A stretch of 64,000 nt of DNA from Vespa crabro (taxonomy: Eukaryota; Arthropoda; Insecta; Hymenoptera; Vespidae), in assembly GCF_910589235.1 (NCBI RefSeq), contig NC_060966.1:2914001-2978000 (forward strand), written 5' to 3'. The position numbers and the translations under genes were made by a program. The notes beneath the pieces are model-generated. The model was not told where the DNA came from and did no database searches. It saw nothing but the letters and a program-made list of their open reading frames with translations. This document shows, one piece after another, positions 47,090 to 60,004 of this stretch; position 1 is the stretch's first letter, and each line of letters begins with the position of its first letter.

Positions 47090-49860
47090 TGCCAAATGTA
47101 TAACGTAAAATATATTTTCAGTGTAATGGTCCGTTTATAGGAATGCTTGAATTGACAAAGAAAAATATTTAATCTACTACTATGTGTGTTAGTGTAAGTG
47201 TAAGAGAGAAATAGAATGAAGGAGATATGAAATAAGAGGAAGAGAAAGCAATGATAACATAATAATTAAATATTCTATCTCCGACAATTGTCACAGATCA
47301 TACCGAATAGTTTCTTTTTTCGTGGATTTTGGTTATTGCATCGTAGCTTTCGCACGCGAAAATTTAACCATTATCTAATAATGAATGCTTAGCGTTCTAT
47401 CTCTTTCTTTCTTGCAATGATCGAAATACTGAGATAGCACATGTGGAGTTATTTTAGAAAACATAAAAATCATGTTGACCAATTTATCTGATTTTAATAA
47501 TGGTATACATACGTTATACATTGTAATGATTTATGTAAAATGCAACATAAAACGATAATCATTTTCTATAATTCATTGAACCGGACGCCCTAGAAAACCT
47601 GAATGAAATAATCACTTATTAAACTTCTGATAGATTGTTTATAGCAGCTATTTACGACAGTCAATTGATGTTATAACTGAACATCGTTTTATAAAACGGT
47701 TATTAATAAATTCTTCATTGGAATATTAATAATTCATATGTCATAAATCATACGAATATGTTATGAAAATCATCTTTTCTGTTAGCTTGTTACTTGAATA
47801 TATATTTCTACTTAAATTTCTAATTTTGGCGTAATAAACAGTAATTACATTATTCATTATACAAAAAGCAATTCTTTTCTATTTTCATTGATGAAAAATA
47901 TTTCTTATATACATAGTTATACAATAAACGCTGGTTTTGGAAATAACAATATATATATGAAAAGTTATCTATATGTAAATTTCTAACTATATGTAGAATT
48001 AGAAAAATATCCTCTGTGCAAATCGGCCGTCATCATTGACCACGGTAGAAGTGCAACGTACCTTTAAAAAATTATTTTTTAATTACACGTCCAATGCCGT
48101 ACTATTTAACAGCTCTCAATTTATGGACCACACAAACTTTCATCTGTTCATTCGTTCGATACTCGACTTACGATATTCCTGAAGTAAAACAATCGATGTG
48201 CTCTCTCGCATTCATGCCTAGTGTTTTATATAGGTAATCATGTGGATTAATACTCATTCTGATCGCTTTCATAGCTTACATTTCTTCCTTATATCTATTT
48301 TTATGTATCATACAAATTATATACTATAAATTATAGCAGCCGCATTTAACATGGATTGTATATTCTAATCCACTCTTTTGGTGGAAGTCAATGCAAGACT
48401 TAAAGTATCAGTACGAGTTGATACTTAAACTTTATACTACTACATTTGATGTTATTGCCGGTAAATTTATATTACAATATCTCCATAATTGTCTTTTTTT
48501 CGAAAAATATACGGTTCATATTTATTGTGAACGATACAACAGAATCCTATAAAAAGGATTTGGTCTTGTTTATACACCTTACTTTTTAACTGCCAATTAG
48601 AGAAATCATTGAAAAGAAACCTAATGAAACAATAAAGTTTTCCTATAAAAGTATGTGCAACATCATTAAGAATTCTAACTGCTTAGTCGAAGAATGATAA
48701 AGAGTGGGAGATAGAGGGAGAAAGAGAAAGATTGTGTGGATCATGAAGTGATAGAGGGAGATGGAGAGAGTGATAGAGAGAAAGAAAGGATAACATAGTA
48801 AGACTAACAAGAAGAAAAGGAATGTACGTATGATCAGTTGTTACAATTGTGACAATTATGTATCAAGGGATCCTGGCTATGAGCGTAGTGCATATTGCTC
48901 GTGAAAAGTTATCTTTGGATAATATAATTATGAATTTTTGCATTCTTTCTCTCTCTTTCTTTCTCTCTCTCTCTCTCTCTCTCTCAAATCAGAACATCTA
49001 GGTCGAATATATAAATTTTTCTATTAGACCACGAGAAAGAGAGAGAGAGAGAGTGAGAGAGAGAGGGAGAGAGAGAGGGAGCAAGTCAGAGAGAAAATGG
49101 TGAGCAAAATGAAATATGCAAAATTCGATCAAATTTTTTATTCGGATAACATCACTAGCTATGGTGCGAGATGGTTAACATAATTCGCTTTGGTAATTGA
49201 TAATTTATAATGTAACAAATCTTTTTCTTAATGTAAACCAATCACTCTATGTTTAATTCGAAGTAATACATGATCGTTTTAATTGTTTCTCTAGCGATGA
49301 TAAACAGTCTTCATTAACAAGTTAATGATTCCATTTATATTTTACGTAGTACAATCTTGCAATGGTCGAGTTCATGTCGATATTTTGACTGTTTCACTTG
49401 CATCAAGTATTTCTTGTAGTAACTCGAAAAGTAGAATAATGAGAACCTTATTAAATATCTGATCAAAGTATACACAAACTATTACATAAATTTAGAAAAT
49501 ATTGTAATGAGAATTTTTTTATTATCAACAAAATGTGTAAAGTCTTAATAGAAATTTCTTTAATATTAGAGTATATAATTTGTATACATTATAAATTAAT
49601 TGAAATATTAATGGAAAAATATAAGATGTTCAATTTTAGATATTAAATTTTCCATTAAATTCAAAAAATATGCATGCAATTGCGCTGTAATTATTATTTC
49701 ATAATATAAGTTCATTTAAGGATAAATTCTCTAGGTTACATTAAAATTTGTTAACTTTGCGATCAACCTTCATGTAATATCGTTTAGTTTCATATGTAAT
49801 GCTTCGTATATAAGTGTCCTTCTCATTCATTACCTTAATGTTATTGTTCATCATATCTTA
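47090..49860. other. Mirror of left-arm noncoding blocks 1-3 with microsatellites
   Basis: Mirrors 1-3,590. It carries a (CT)n tract at 48,954-48,986 and a (GA)n tract at 49,033-49,082, whose counterparts in the left arm differ in length. The interspersed repeat core occurs near 48,005-48,050 (minus). No gene recognised. Confidence 0.65.
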
Positions 49861-50138
49861 TGATGATATACAAAAAAATATTTCTTCAAAAATATTTTTT
49901 GCAATTGTACTTATTCATTGTTTGTTTTTTATTATCAAGGGCGAAATATTTGCCATTTCGAGGACTTTCAGAGTTGTACAAGGGACTCAACCATTGGGAA
50001 TTTTCCATTTTTTTTCTATCCTCGTCCATTTTAGTATTGTTGAAATCTTTAAATATAACTGATAAATAATAGAATCTCATTATAATTTTTGAGCAGAAAT
50101 CATACTCCGTATTTTTCAAATAACTTTTGCCGTCACAG

Positions 50139-50205
50139 GAAAAATTAAAGGATGTATTTACATCTGTAATTCGAACACGACGAAAAGAAAATTGTCCCGA
50201 ACAAG
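50139..50205 (+). other. Possible isolated exon of unknown gene
   Basis: A 67-nt open segment (EKLKDVFTSVIRTRRKENCP) lies between a CACAG acceptor and a GTATGT donor. No family recognised and no partner exon found. It lies just outside the visible inverted-repeat arm, upstream of IR1. Confidence 0.2.
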
Positions 50206-50680
50206 GTATGTGTAGATCTAATGATGATCCAAGATATCCTTAATAACAAATTTCATTATATAGCTTCTACAGTTAAACGGATATTACTTATAAAAAAAGA
50301 CATATATTCTCTCTATAAAGAATCGTATATTCTTGCCTAAAACTGTACTAGTCGTAAATCATTTTTAAGTACTTGCCTTGTTTATACCTTTAAGGGTATT
50401 TATTAGATCCTTTCAATGAAAATGAAGTTTCAACTATCCCATTTTAATAAATTTCCTTTAAAATTTTATTATCGTATACAGAAAAATATAAACGTGTAAT
50501 GTGCGTATATATATACGTGAAAAGTAAAATATATATATAGCCATGTGTGTGAGCGTGTGTGTGTGTGTGTGTGTGTGTATATGTATATATATGCACTCAC
50601 ACACATATGTTCATATAGAAGAAAAGAAAAAATGCAACAAGAGAGGCAAATGAAAAGATAATTATCAATCGATCGGTACT
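50206..50680. other. Intergenic sequence upstream of IR1, with an older copy near 62.93 kb
   Basis: About 50,345-50,520 ('gtcgtaaatcatttttaagta', 'aaaatataaacgtg') resembles 62,928-63,070 upstream of the IR4 fragment, in the same orientation. Confidence 0.55.
50555..50578 (+). repeat. (GT)n microsatellite
   Basis: A run of GT units followed by TA-rich sequence. Confidence 0.9.
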
Positions 50681-50682
50681 AA

Positions 50683-50949
50683 ATCAATATCAGTAAAGAT
50701 AAAATCATTTTCTTCCCATTAATATGCATGCCAACATCGCGTGACTTCCGATCTATACGATATTCATTATAATTTAAGTCATATTAATTATCTAAATAGT
50801 TTAGAATCTCAGTCTTGTGCGACCTTCTTTCGCAATCGGATTGAAAATTTCCCATTTTCTTTAGAATGTATTCGTTGACACATTCAATTTGAAAACTATA
50901 ATTATTCAATCGACAGATAAAAAAAATTGCGTTGGTTGTGTCATTGAAA
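50683..50949 (+). promoter_or_regulatory. Conserved upstream block of IR1
   Basis: About 265 bp immediately before the IR1 coding region, closely matching 56,415-56,660 before IR2 and 63,858-63,990 at the window end. Shared landmarks are 'agtaaagataaaatcatttt', 'aacatcgcgtgacttccgat' and 'tgcgaccttctttcg.aatcg'. As the only well-preserved noncoding block in the array it probably includes promoter and 5' UTR. No specific binding site is assigned. Confidence 0.55.
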
Positions 50950-53853
50950 ATGTTTCTTCTTTTTTTTCTTTTTCTTCTGAAGACCGCAAGTACGTCTGAC
51001 TTTCATTCTATAAGCGGCGAACAAACACCATTTCTCATAGATATTTGCAAATTATACGGACGGAAATCTGTAGTATTTTTATATGCTGAATCGGTAAAAG
51101 GTAAAGTTATTTTTCATTCTCTTTTCTTCATTTCTATCATATTTATTTTCATGTTCCTCAGAAATGGAAATGACAACGATGATGTTTAAATGGAGGCGTG
51201 CACTTTCTTAGGAAGGTATTGCGAGCACAAACTTGCATTTTTCACAATTGCACGAATCATCGTACTACGTAAAAGAAATTGTACGACCGTATTACATCGT
51301 AGTGATCCCTAATTACAACGCGATTAATGAGTTTTCTTTAACAACAAGTACCTTTGACATGTCTTTAGCTGTGTGGCTAGTGATATTCATTTACAAGGGA
51401 CATAGTTCCGATTATTGTTACAATCCACCAGGTAATATATTTAATTTAAGATTCAACTCAGTAATGTTGGTTCGTTGTGGTACGGAAAATATTTTACGAG
51501 AATGGTATTCGGTCGATACGAATCTAATCGAGATCAATGATATAGCAACATGGAGCTTAGAAAAAGGAATCATTAAATTAGTTCCAGATTTTCTTTACGA
51601 AAGAAGATATAATTTACAGGGTTTGGTTATGAGTGCTGTTACACTCAAGGTAAAGCATTTTAGAGTAACGCTTACTCTATTTTATATTAAAAAAGATTTA
51701 ACTTCATTTTTTTTTCTTTTTACTTTTTTTTTCCTTTAGGAGACAACATTTGTTAACATAAAGAAGAATGGAGAATTAGATGGCTTATTCGGTAAAATAT
51801 TAAATGAGCTTAGTGCTGCTCTCAATTTTACTTTCGACATTGTCTCTGAAATGGAAGAATATGGAAGGTGGAATCCAAAAGAAAAAACTTGGTCTGGAGC
51901 AATTGCAGAAGTACATGCTGGACGTGCTGACATTGCTCTTGCAGAATTTTCCATTACCCATGAGAGATTAAATTCCGTTGACTTCACAATTCCTATTTTC
52001 ACTTCCAAAAATTGTCTCTTCATTCGGAAACCAGAAAGACATGCGATTAAATGTACATCTTACTTTTCAGTACGATTGCGTTCGAATTTTTTATTAGTTT
52101 ATTTTGCATAGATTAACCTTCATCAATCATAAAATTGTCACTTTTATAGACTTTTACTAATTCAGTTTGGATTACTACGTTTGTATTGTTAATTGCTGCA
52201 TCGATCTTATTTATTTCCATCAAAATAAAAAGTGGGAATATATGTAAAATAGGACATTTATTATCTGATAATTTTCTAGATATTTGGGGCAGATATTTTG
52301 TCAACAGGGAATCGAAGGTTTGATTCAATATTTTTTGATTTATGTTTTATTTCTTTTTTTTTTTAATAATTATATTTCCATAAAATATTCCTTTGTTGTA
52401 GATTTTTCTAGTAGTTTTTTGTTAAGAATAATATACTTCTCTATATTTCTTTTGGTTATTGTCTTTTGGGCCGCATATTCAGCGGCTTTGGTAAGCTCTT
52501 TAACAACTGTTATGCACATCATACCCTTTGATTCATTAGAGAGCTTTCTTCAAGATGGTACATATCAACTTGTCGTCTTACATGGTACATCTTATTATGA
52601 TAAATTTGCAGTAAGTATGATACATACGTCATTGTATATATATGTATATGACCTACGTTATAGTATGCAAAAGAAGTACAGGACAACAAAAAAATATATT
52701 TATTTGTAGAATTCGAATAATCCGATTGCAAAGAAATTAATGAAGTTGATGCTAGAAGAGAAAAAATTACATTTAACTGCTCTTGAGGGATTTAATATGG
52801 TACGAAGGACTATATATATATAATAGAAATGACATTTACATGAACAGGCTATAAAGAATCTACGGTGTAAACCTTCGGGAACATATTATTTATATGGGAG
52901 AGGAGAAAGAATATTGCTCCTAATCTTACAATTAGTGTACTGCTGTAATGTTTAATTTATTTGCTGTAATTAAATCTAAAATACTTGTTTCATTATATAC
53001 AAATATGTTACGCGTCTATTCAATTTCTTTTTATACAGAATATATTTAATATTCAACGTTATTAATGTTGAAATTTATTATTTAAATATTGAATCTATCA
53101 TAATTGTAGCTAATAGATTTAATTTGGAGAGAACTAAGATCTTTCTTAAAAGACTTGTAATTCCAAAATTAAGCAGTTCCGAACTCATATTAATACTTTC
53201 TCCTGTATATATGACGAATACATTCCTGAACTCTTGTTTGCTAGTTTCGTTAGATTTTTTTACACAGTTTTATTATTAATATCCGTTAATTAATTCCAGA
53301 TTTGTAAAAATCCAAAATTAGCTTTTTACACATTTGACGATATGCAAAAGAGTATAGGTAATATAATACCATGTAATCTTATATGTGTTGAAACAGGAGA
53401 TGTGAACAGTGTTGCTATAATTTTATCTAAGCACAATTCATTCACCGACGTCATCAATTTTCAGTAAGAACACAAGAATCTAATAATGTAAATTTTTAAT
53501 TATCGTACGTTAATGCACTAGTTTATTTTAGGTTGCTGAGATTTCTCCACAATGGTATGATTAATCGTTTAAAAGAAACGATATTTACAAAGAAAACCGA
53601 TGACATGATCAAGCACCAATCGGTTCTCCTAACCGACGTAATATCACTTATTCTTTTTATGTTAATTGGTATCATTTTGAGTATTTGTATATTTATCATA
53701 GAAAAATGTATTTTCATGTATAAAAGGAAGATTATGTCGATTTTAAATCGTATCCCGTCGATTAAGTTGTCAGAATTTTATCTACGGAGGAAAAAAGTTA
53801 TTAGAAATATTGCAAAAAATTATGTAAATAGTAAATGTATTTACATAAAATAG
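50950..53853 (+). pseudogene. Ionotropic receptor gene IR1 (recent pseudogene)
   Basis: Eight exons match IR2 with GT-AG junctions: 50,950-51,100; 51,162-51,649; 51,740-52,069; 52,150-52,317; 52,402-52,610; 52,710-52,799; 53,300-53,463; 53,532-53,853. The order is signal peptide (MFLLFFLFLLKTAS), N-terminal domain, S1 ligand-binding lobe (GLFGKILNELSAALNFTFDI), M1, pore and M2 (FWAAYSAALVSSLT), S2 lobe, M3 (DVISLILFMLIGIILSICIF) and a cytoplasmic tail. IRs are chemosensory ligand-gated cation channels. Lesions relative to IR2: the two upstream ATG codons are ATT and TTG, although an ATG at 50,950 remains; CAG is TAG at 51,209-51,211 in exon 2; and a 2-bp insertion near 52,288 in exon 4 shifts the frame before the pore. 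The tail is longer than in IR2 and complete. Little other damage suggests recent loss. Confidence 0.88.
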
Positions 53854-56414
53854 CAACAATAATATATGTGCTCAATGAATTTTTATATTCAGATTAAAAT
53901 TTTCTAATGGATTAGAAAATTAAATTTGGATAGCCAATTCATTGTTCTAAAATTTACTAAAAATTACGCTGAAAATTATGTTGATTTGACGTTTCTTCTA
54001 GATGCAATCACTATTCACTAATTCTTATTAAATTTCAATACATTTCTTAGAAGATAATATGTGGTTTCCTACTGCTTTTTCATGCATTTTCAATTTTATA
54101 TCTATTTGTTAATGTAATCATTATGTAAAATTATTTTGCAAGGGAACGTTGAGTTCCCACTAATGATTCCTTTGAAATTCTTTATCCTCATGACGAATAG
54201 AATATGTTGCACACGAATACTTAACTTTGAATTACAAGTTAAAAGTCAGTTTCTCCTCAGGTTTTTTTAACAAATCTCTATCGAATCTTACATGTAAAAT
54301 CACACTAAAATAGTCTTGAAATTTAATTTACTTCCACTTTGTACAGCGAAACGTTTATTTTTTTAATTCTTCTTTGGTCACTTTTTTTCAAATAATAATA
54401 TATAATATAATAATAAATCATAATATAATACCTGACAATCACTTAATAGGTTGATGGCGAAGCAATTTTAATCAATAAATGTACGGAGAATCCTAACCCG
54501 ATCGTTCATACATTAATGTAACAGCTATTATGATTTAACTATCGGAAATTTCATGTCTGTCTCTTTAATACTGAATACTTGTCGACATGAGTATTATTAA
54601 AAATGTCGTTTTTGTCACGCTACGTTTTTATGTTTAGTATGTTCATTGTCTGTAAATAAAACAGTTTTCTGAAGCAAAATTGTAACACTAATGAATTTTT
54701 TTTATCCATTTCTGTAATAGATTATAGGATTCTATAACGGAATTATAATAATTTTATTCATACTTAATACAAAAATATTACAATTTCATGTATGAATAAA
54801 AATATTTTTGATATAAGCTTATTGTGATAAGAAAAAGTTTTTATTTTATATTTATTACGCCGCTGGCATAATAACTCCAAGAAGACTGTTGCTTTTAGTG
54901 TTTGAATAGTTGCAACAATTATAGTAGAAAATAGCTGAGTTGTTAAATATTGAGAAGATTCAAATAAACAAAACTTTTGAAAATACATTTGTTTCGCCGT
55001 AATTACAAATTGGATAATACTTTTCAGTATACCTTTGTTAAAATGTATAGATAAGCATTATATTTTAATTACTCCTTATGATTTAAAGGGAGCTTATTGT
55101 AAAAAATTAATATCGATTAAATGATAGGAATACAGAGTATACAAGTTTGATTTTAACATTAATGAGATAACATATTTCGTGTAAATTTATTTTACATTCT
55201 GTTTGAACAGATACAACGAAAACGTAATTGTATTCTTTGAGAATTTATTCATTTCATATCCATTACAATTGTAATATCAGAAAATCATATCTTCCTGAAA
55301 CAATTTCATCGTATAATATATAGGTATAATAGAATGAAAATATTTAAAAAATATTAGATTTTTCGATATTACATCTGCAACGAATAATTGATGTGAAATG
55401 ATTACCGCATAATAGGATATTTTTATTGTATATATTCATACAAATTTTAAATTAAATTTACATAAAATATATTATATAATTAATGTTAGAATTAAATTTG
55501 CATATTTCGTTAAACATATTTATAACCAACTATAATAATTATTTACGGTACGCTCCCATTTGCGGCTAAGGTATTATTAAAATATAATGCTTATATATAT
55601 ACATATATATGTATATACGAAGGTCATTTAAAAAACAATAGCCGTTTGAATTGACGACAATATAAATATATTTTAAAAGGTATTCTATATTTATAACATC
55701 ATTTTATTTGTAAATATATACATAGTTATTTTGTAATACGTTCGCTGTACTTATTTAATAGACTTTTATTTAAACGTCCGATGAGTTTTTTTTAATAATT
55801 TCGACATTTAATTTCCCTGCAAGATCATTTAACCATTGTTAGACACTATGCTATATTGTAAATTATTATTTTCTTCTTTTGTAATTATCAATAGATTCAT
55901 TTTGAAAATTGCGGTCAAATGCGAATGACTGAACATTCAAACTCATCTGAATATATTCACTAAATTACAATATTCAGGTAGAAATTTCTTTTAATTTTTC
56001 AAAGACAGGCCAGTCGATAATAACGAACTATTCATCTGCCAGTTACGAAGCTCGACAAATTCCATTTCAAACGACCGTAACTTTGTTTATTTCTGAAATT
56101 ATTCGATCAAATGTTTCAAAAATATTCTTAAAGTATCATCTTCGATCTTGTCGAATAGAAATATTTTCATTAAATGATTTTTTGTAAACATTTTAGATAT
56201 AAATAAACATTGTTGCACACCATGTTTTAAATCACTATTTTCTGGGAGCATAATTCTTCCAAGAACTCTCTAAATTTAGCAAAAAAGTGGTAAACGTTCG
56301 AAGTCAAGTCTAAACTGTAAGAAGGATATTCCAATATCCCTTATTTAAAATATTTAAAAATGTTTTTGGTCTTCAGAGACACATGAAGACAAGCAAAATC
56401 GATTAAGGATAAAT
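53854..56414. other. Intergenic sequence between IR1 and IR2
   Basis: AT-rich. The first 350 bp resemble the 3' flank of IR2 (59,640-60,000), so the tandem unit includes it. The minus-strand frame at 54,764-54,988 is not supported. A partly palindromic TA stretch lies near 55,590-55,616. Confidence 0.6.
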
Positions 56415-56660
56415 CAATACCAGTAAAGATAAAATCATTTTCTTCTCACTAATATGCATATGAACATCGCGTGACTTCCGATCTACACGATATTCGTTAT
56501 AATCTAAGTCACATTAATTCTCTCAACAGTTTAGAATTGTAGTCTTATGCGACCTTCTTTCGTAATCGGATTGAAATTTTCCCTTTTTCTTTAGAACGTA
56601 GTCGTTGATACATTCAAATTGAAATATAGCACTATAATTATTCAATCGACAAACAAAAAA
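56415..56660 (+). promoter_or_regulatory. Conserved upstream block of IR2
   Basis: Close copy of 50,683-50,949 ending at the IR2 start codon. IR1 and IR2 are much more alike in this block than in most introns, consistent with recent tandem duplication or with selection on regulatory sequence; the two cannot be separated here. Confidence 0.55.
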
Positions 56661-59521
56661 ATGGCGATGGTTGTGTCATTGAAAATGTTTCTTCTTTTTT
56701 TTCTTTTTTTTCTGAAGACCGCAAGTTCGTCTGACTCTCATTCTATAAGCGACGAACAAACTCCATTTCTCATAGATATTTGCAAATTATACGGACCGAA
56801 ATCTGTAGTATTTTTGTATGCCGAATCGATAAAAGGTAAAGATATTTTTCATTCTCTTTTCTTCGTTTCTATCATATTTATTTTCATGTTCCTCAGAAAT
56901 GGAAATGACAACGATGATGTTTAAATGGAGGCGTGCACTTTCTCAGGAAGGTATTGCGAGCACAAACTTGCACTTTTCACAATTGCACGAATCATCGTAC
57001 TACGTAAAAGAAATTGTACGACCGTATTACATCGTAGTGATCCCTAATTACAACGCGATTAATGAGTTTTCTTTAACAACAAGTACCTTTGACATGTCTT
57101 TAGCTGTGTGGCTAGTGATATTCATTTACAAGGGACATAGTTCCGATTATTGTTACAATCCACCAGGTAATATATTTAATTTAAGATTCAACTCAGTAAT
57201 GTTGGTTCGTTGTGGTACGGAAAATATTTTACGAGAATGGTATTCGGTTGATGCTAATATACTCGAGATCAATGATATAGCAACGTGGAGCTTAGAAAAA
57301 GGAATCATTAAATTAGTTCCAGATTTTCTTTACGAAAGAAGATATAATTTACAGGGTTTGGTTATGAGAGCTGTTGCACTCAAGGTAAAGCATTTTCGTC
57401 TAAATGTTTACTCTATTTTATATTAAAAAAGATTTAACTTCATTTTTTTTTTTTTTACTTTTTTTTTCTTTAGGAAACAACATTCGTTAACATAAAGAAG
57501 AATGGAGAATTAGATGGTTTATTCGGTAAAATATTAAATGAGCTTAGTGCTGCTCTCAATTTTACTTTCGACATTGTCTCTGAAATGGAAGAATATGGAA
57601 GGTGGAATCCAAAAGAAAAAACTTGGTCTGGAGCAATTGCAGAAGTACATGCTGGACGTGCTGACATTGCTCTTGCAGAGTTTTCTATTAACAATGACAG
57701 ATTAAATGCTGTTGATTTCACCCTTCCTATTTTCATCTCCAAAAACTATCTTTTCATTCGTAAACCAGAAACATTTGCGGTTAAATGGTCATCGTATTTT
57801 CTAGTATGATAACTTACAATCAAATTTTTTATTGTTTTATTTTGCATGGATTCACTATGTATAAAATTGTTACTTTTATAGACGTTCACTAATTCCGTTT
57901 GGATTGCTACGTTTGGACTGTTAATTGCTGCGTCGATCTTAGTGGCATTTCTCAAATTAAAACATGGGAACGTTCGTAAAACACATTTATTGTCCGATAA
58001 TTTTCTAGAGATTTGGGGTATATTTTGTCATCAGGGATTGACAGGTTTGATTCGAAGTTTCTTATTTCACGTTTCATTTGATTCTTTTAATAATTATATT
58101 TCCACAACGTATTCTTTCTTTGTAGATTTTTCTGGTAGATCGTCGTTAAGAATAGCATACTTCTCTATATTTCTTCTAATTACCGTTTTATGGGCTGCAT
58201 ATTCAGCAGCTTTGATAAGTTTTTTAACGTCACCTATCCGTATCTTACCCTTTCACTCATTAGAGAGTTTCGTTCAAGACGGTACTTATCAACTTGCCGT
58301 CTTTCATGGATCATCTTATGATATGTTTGCAGTAAGTATGATAGAAACATCATTAAATGTACATGTATGTAACTTAAGTTATTGAATGCATACATATGTT
58401 TGTACGAAAACAGAAGTACAGAAAGACAAAGAAATATATTTATTTGTAGAATTCGCAAAATCCACTTGCGAAAAAAATAATGAAGTTGATGCTAGATGAA
58501 GAAAAATTGCCCATAACTGCACTGGAGGGATTTGAAAGAGTATTATCGAGTATTATACACAGGAATACATACATACATACACACATACACATAAATGGAA
58601 TAACATTTACATGTACAGACTGTAACGATATTACAGGAATGTATTCCTTATATGTGAGAAGAAGAAAAGTATTGTTCTTAATCTCATGATTATGATTATG
58701 TATTGTAATTATGTTTAATTTATTTGCTAAAATTAAATCGAAAATTCTAATTACATTACATACACAGATATAACGATTGTGCCAAATTTTTTGTTATACA
58801 GAATTTCTCTAATATTCGATCTTATTAATATTGAAATTTCTTATTTTAATATTGAATGTATATTGAATGTAATTCCAGTAAAAAAACATAACTGAAAGGT
58901 GATCATATTAACATCTTACTTGAAAGTCTTATAATGACGAAATTATACAATTTGATAAATACTGATTTCATTCCCTCAACATATAAAGAATACATTATTT
59001 GACGGTTAGTTTCGTTACATTATGTATACAGTTTTATTATTAATATACATTGACATATTACAGATTTGTAACAATCCAAAACTAGCAATTTACACGTTTG
59101 ATGAAATGAAAAAGAATATAGATAATAAACTACCATGTAATGTGATTCAAGTTGGAACAGGACGTATAAACTGTTTGGCTATAATTTTATCTAAACACAA
59201 TCCATTCACCGACATCATCAATTTTCAGTAAGAACACAAAAATCTAATAATATAAATTTTTACTTATCATACGTTAAAGCATTAGCTCTTTTTAGTTTGC
59301 AGAAATTTGTCGGCAATGGTATGATAAATCGTTTAAAAGAAACGATATTTATAAAGAAATACGATGACATGATTAAGCACCAACCGGTTCTGCTAACTGA
59401 CGTAATATCACTTATTTTTTTTATGTTAATTGGTATCGTTTTGAGTACTTGTGTACTAATCATAGAAAAGAGTATTATCGTTTATAAAAGGAAGAATATG
59501 TCGATTTTAAATCGATTTTAA
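56661..59521 (+). CDS. Ionotropic receptor IR2, intact (613 residues)
   Basis: Eight exons with GT-AG introns: 56,661-56,835; 56,897-57,384; 57,474-57,803; 57,882-58,044; 58,126-58,331; 58,450-58,539; 59,064-59,227; 59,296-59,521. They join in frame to 614 codons including the stop. ATG at 56,661 was chosen because it precedes a signal peptide (LKMFLLFFLFFLKTASS). Domains: N-terminal region to about residue 220; S1 lobe about 225-330 (GLFGKILNELSAALNFTFDI, DIALAEFSINNDRLNAVDFT); M1 (VWIATFGLLIAASILVAFLK); a short pore segment (EIWGIFCHQGLT); M2 (IAYFSIFLLITVLWAAYSAA); S2 lobe (SLESFVQDGTYQLAVFHGSS); M3 (DVISLIFFMLIGIVLSTCVL). IRs form tetrameric ligand-gated cation channels in sensory neurons. 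The 81-bp intron 4 is a multiple of three and open, so it could be missed or retained. The tail is cut short by a small local duplication of 'gtcgattttaaat' at 59,499-59,535. Ligand and IR subfamily are not determined. Confidence 0.88.
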
Positions 59522-59990
59522 ATATGTCGATTTAAAGTATCCCGTCGATTAAATTGTCAACATTTTATGTATAAAGCAAAGAAGTTATTAGAAATATTGC
59601 AAAAAATTACACAAATAATAAATGTGCTTACATTGAATATCAGCGATAACAATAATATATGTGCTCAGTGAATTTTTATATTCAGATTATAATTTTCTAA
59701 TGGAATGGTTCTAATTTCATCAGTTATAGCCGCTAAAAATTATGTTGATTTGGCTTTTCTTCTGAATACAATCATTTACTACTAATTCTTATAAAATTTA
59801 AATACATTTCTCAGATTAAATTTTGTGGTTTCCTGCTTCTTTTTCATTAATAAGCTATTAACTTTATATGTATTTGTTAATGTAAACACTCTTTAAATAC
59901 TATACTAGTAATTATTACAACTTTAAAGTTACTTTTCAAGAGAACGGTTGAGCTCCGGCCAATGATTCCATTGAAACTTTTTATTTTCAC
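59522..59990. other. 3' flank of IR2, including former tail-coding sequence
   Basis: Sequence after the IR2 stop still resembles the end of IR1's last exon ('cccgtcgattaa', 'agaagttattagaaatattg' near 59,541-59,602), showing that IR2 lost about 30 tail residues. After that it is AT-rich flank shared with IR1. Confidence 0.7.
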
Positions 59991-60004
59991 GACGAATAGA
60001 ATTT

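Larger units (their letters stand above)
34271..49860 (-). repeat. Right arm of large inverted repeat
   Basis: Reverse-complement partner of 1-12,940. Matching is continuous at 34,271-35,275 and 38,491-49,860; the 3.2 kb between is unique to this arm. Several microsatellites (42,799-42,874 and 44,596-44,770) are longer here than in the left arm. Confidence 0.93.

Noticed and set aside
1..49860. Possibility that the inverted repeat is a viral genome or plasmid structure
   Set aside because: Content is insect exons, introns and retroelements, with no replication genes, so it is chromosomal duplication.
51736..52023. Minus-strand 95-codon frame, with a relative at 57,470-57,742
   Set aside because: Exact antisense of the conserved IR S1 exon; kept open because the sense strand is constrained.
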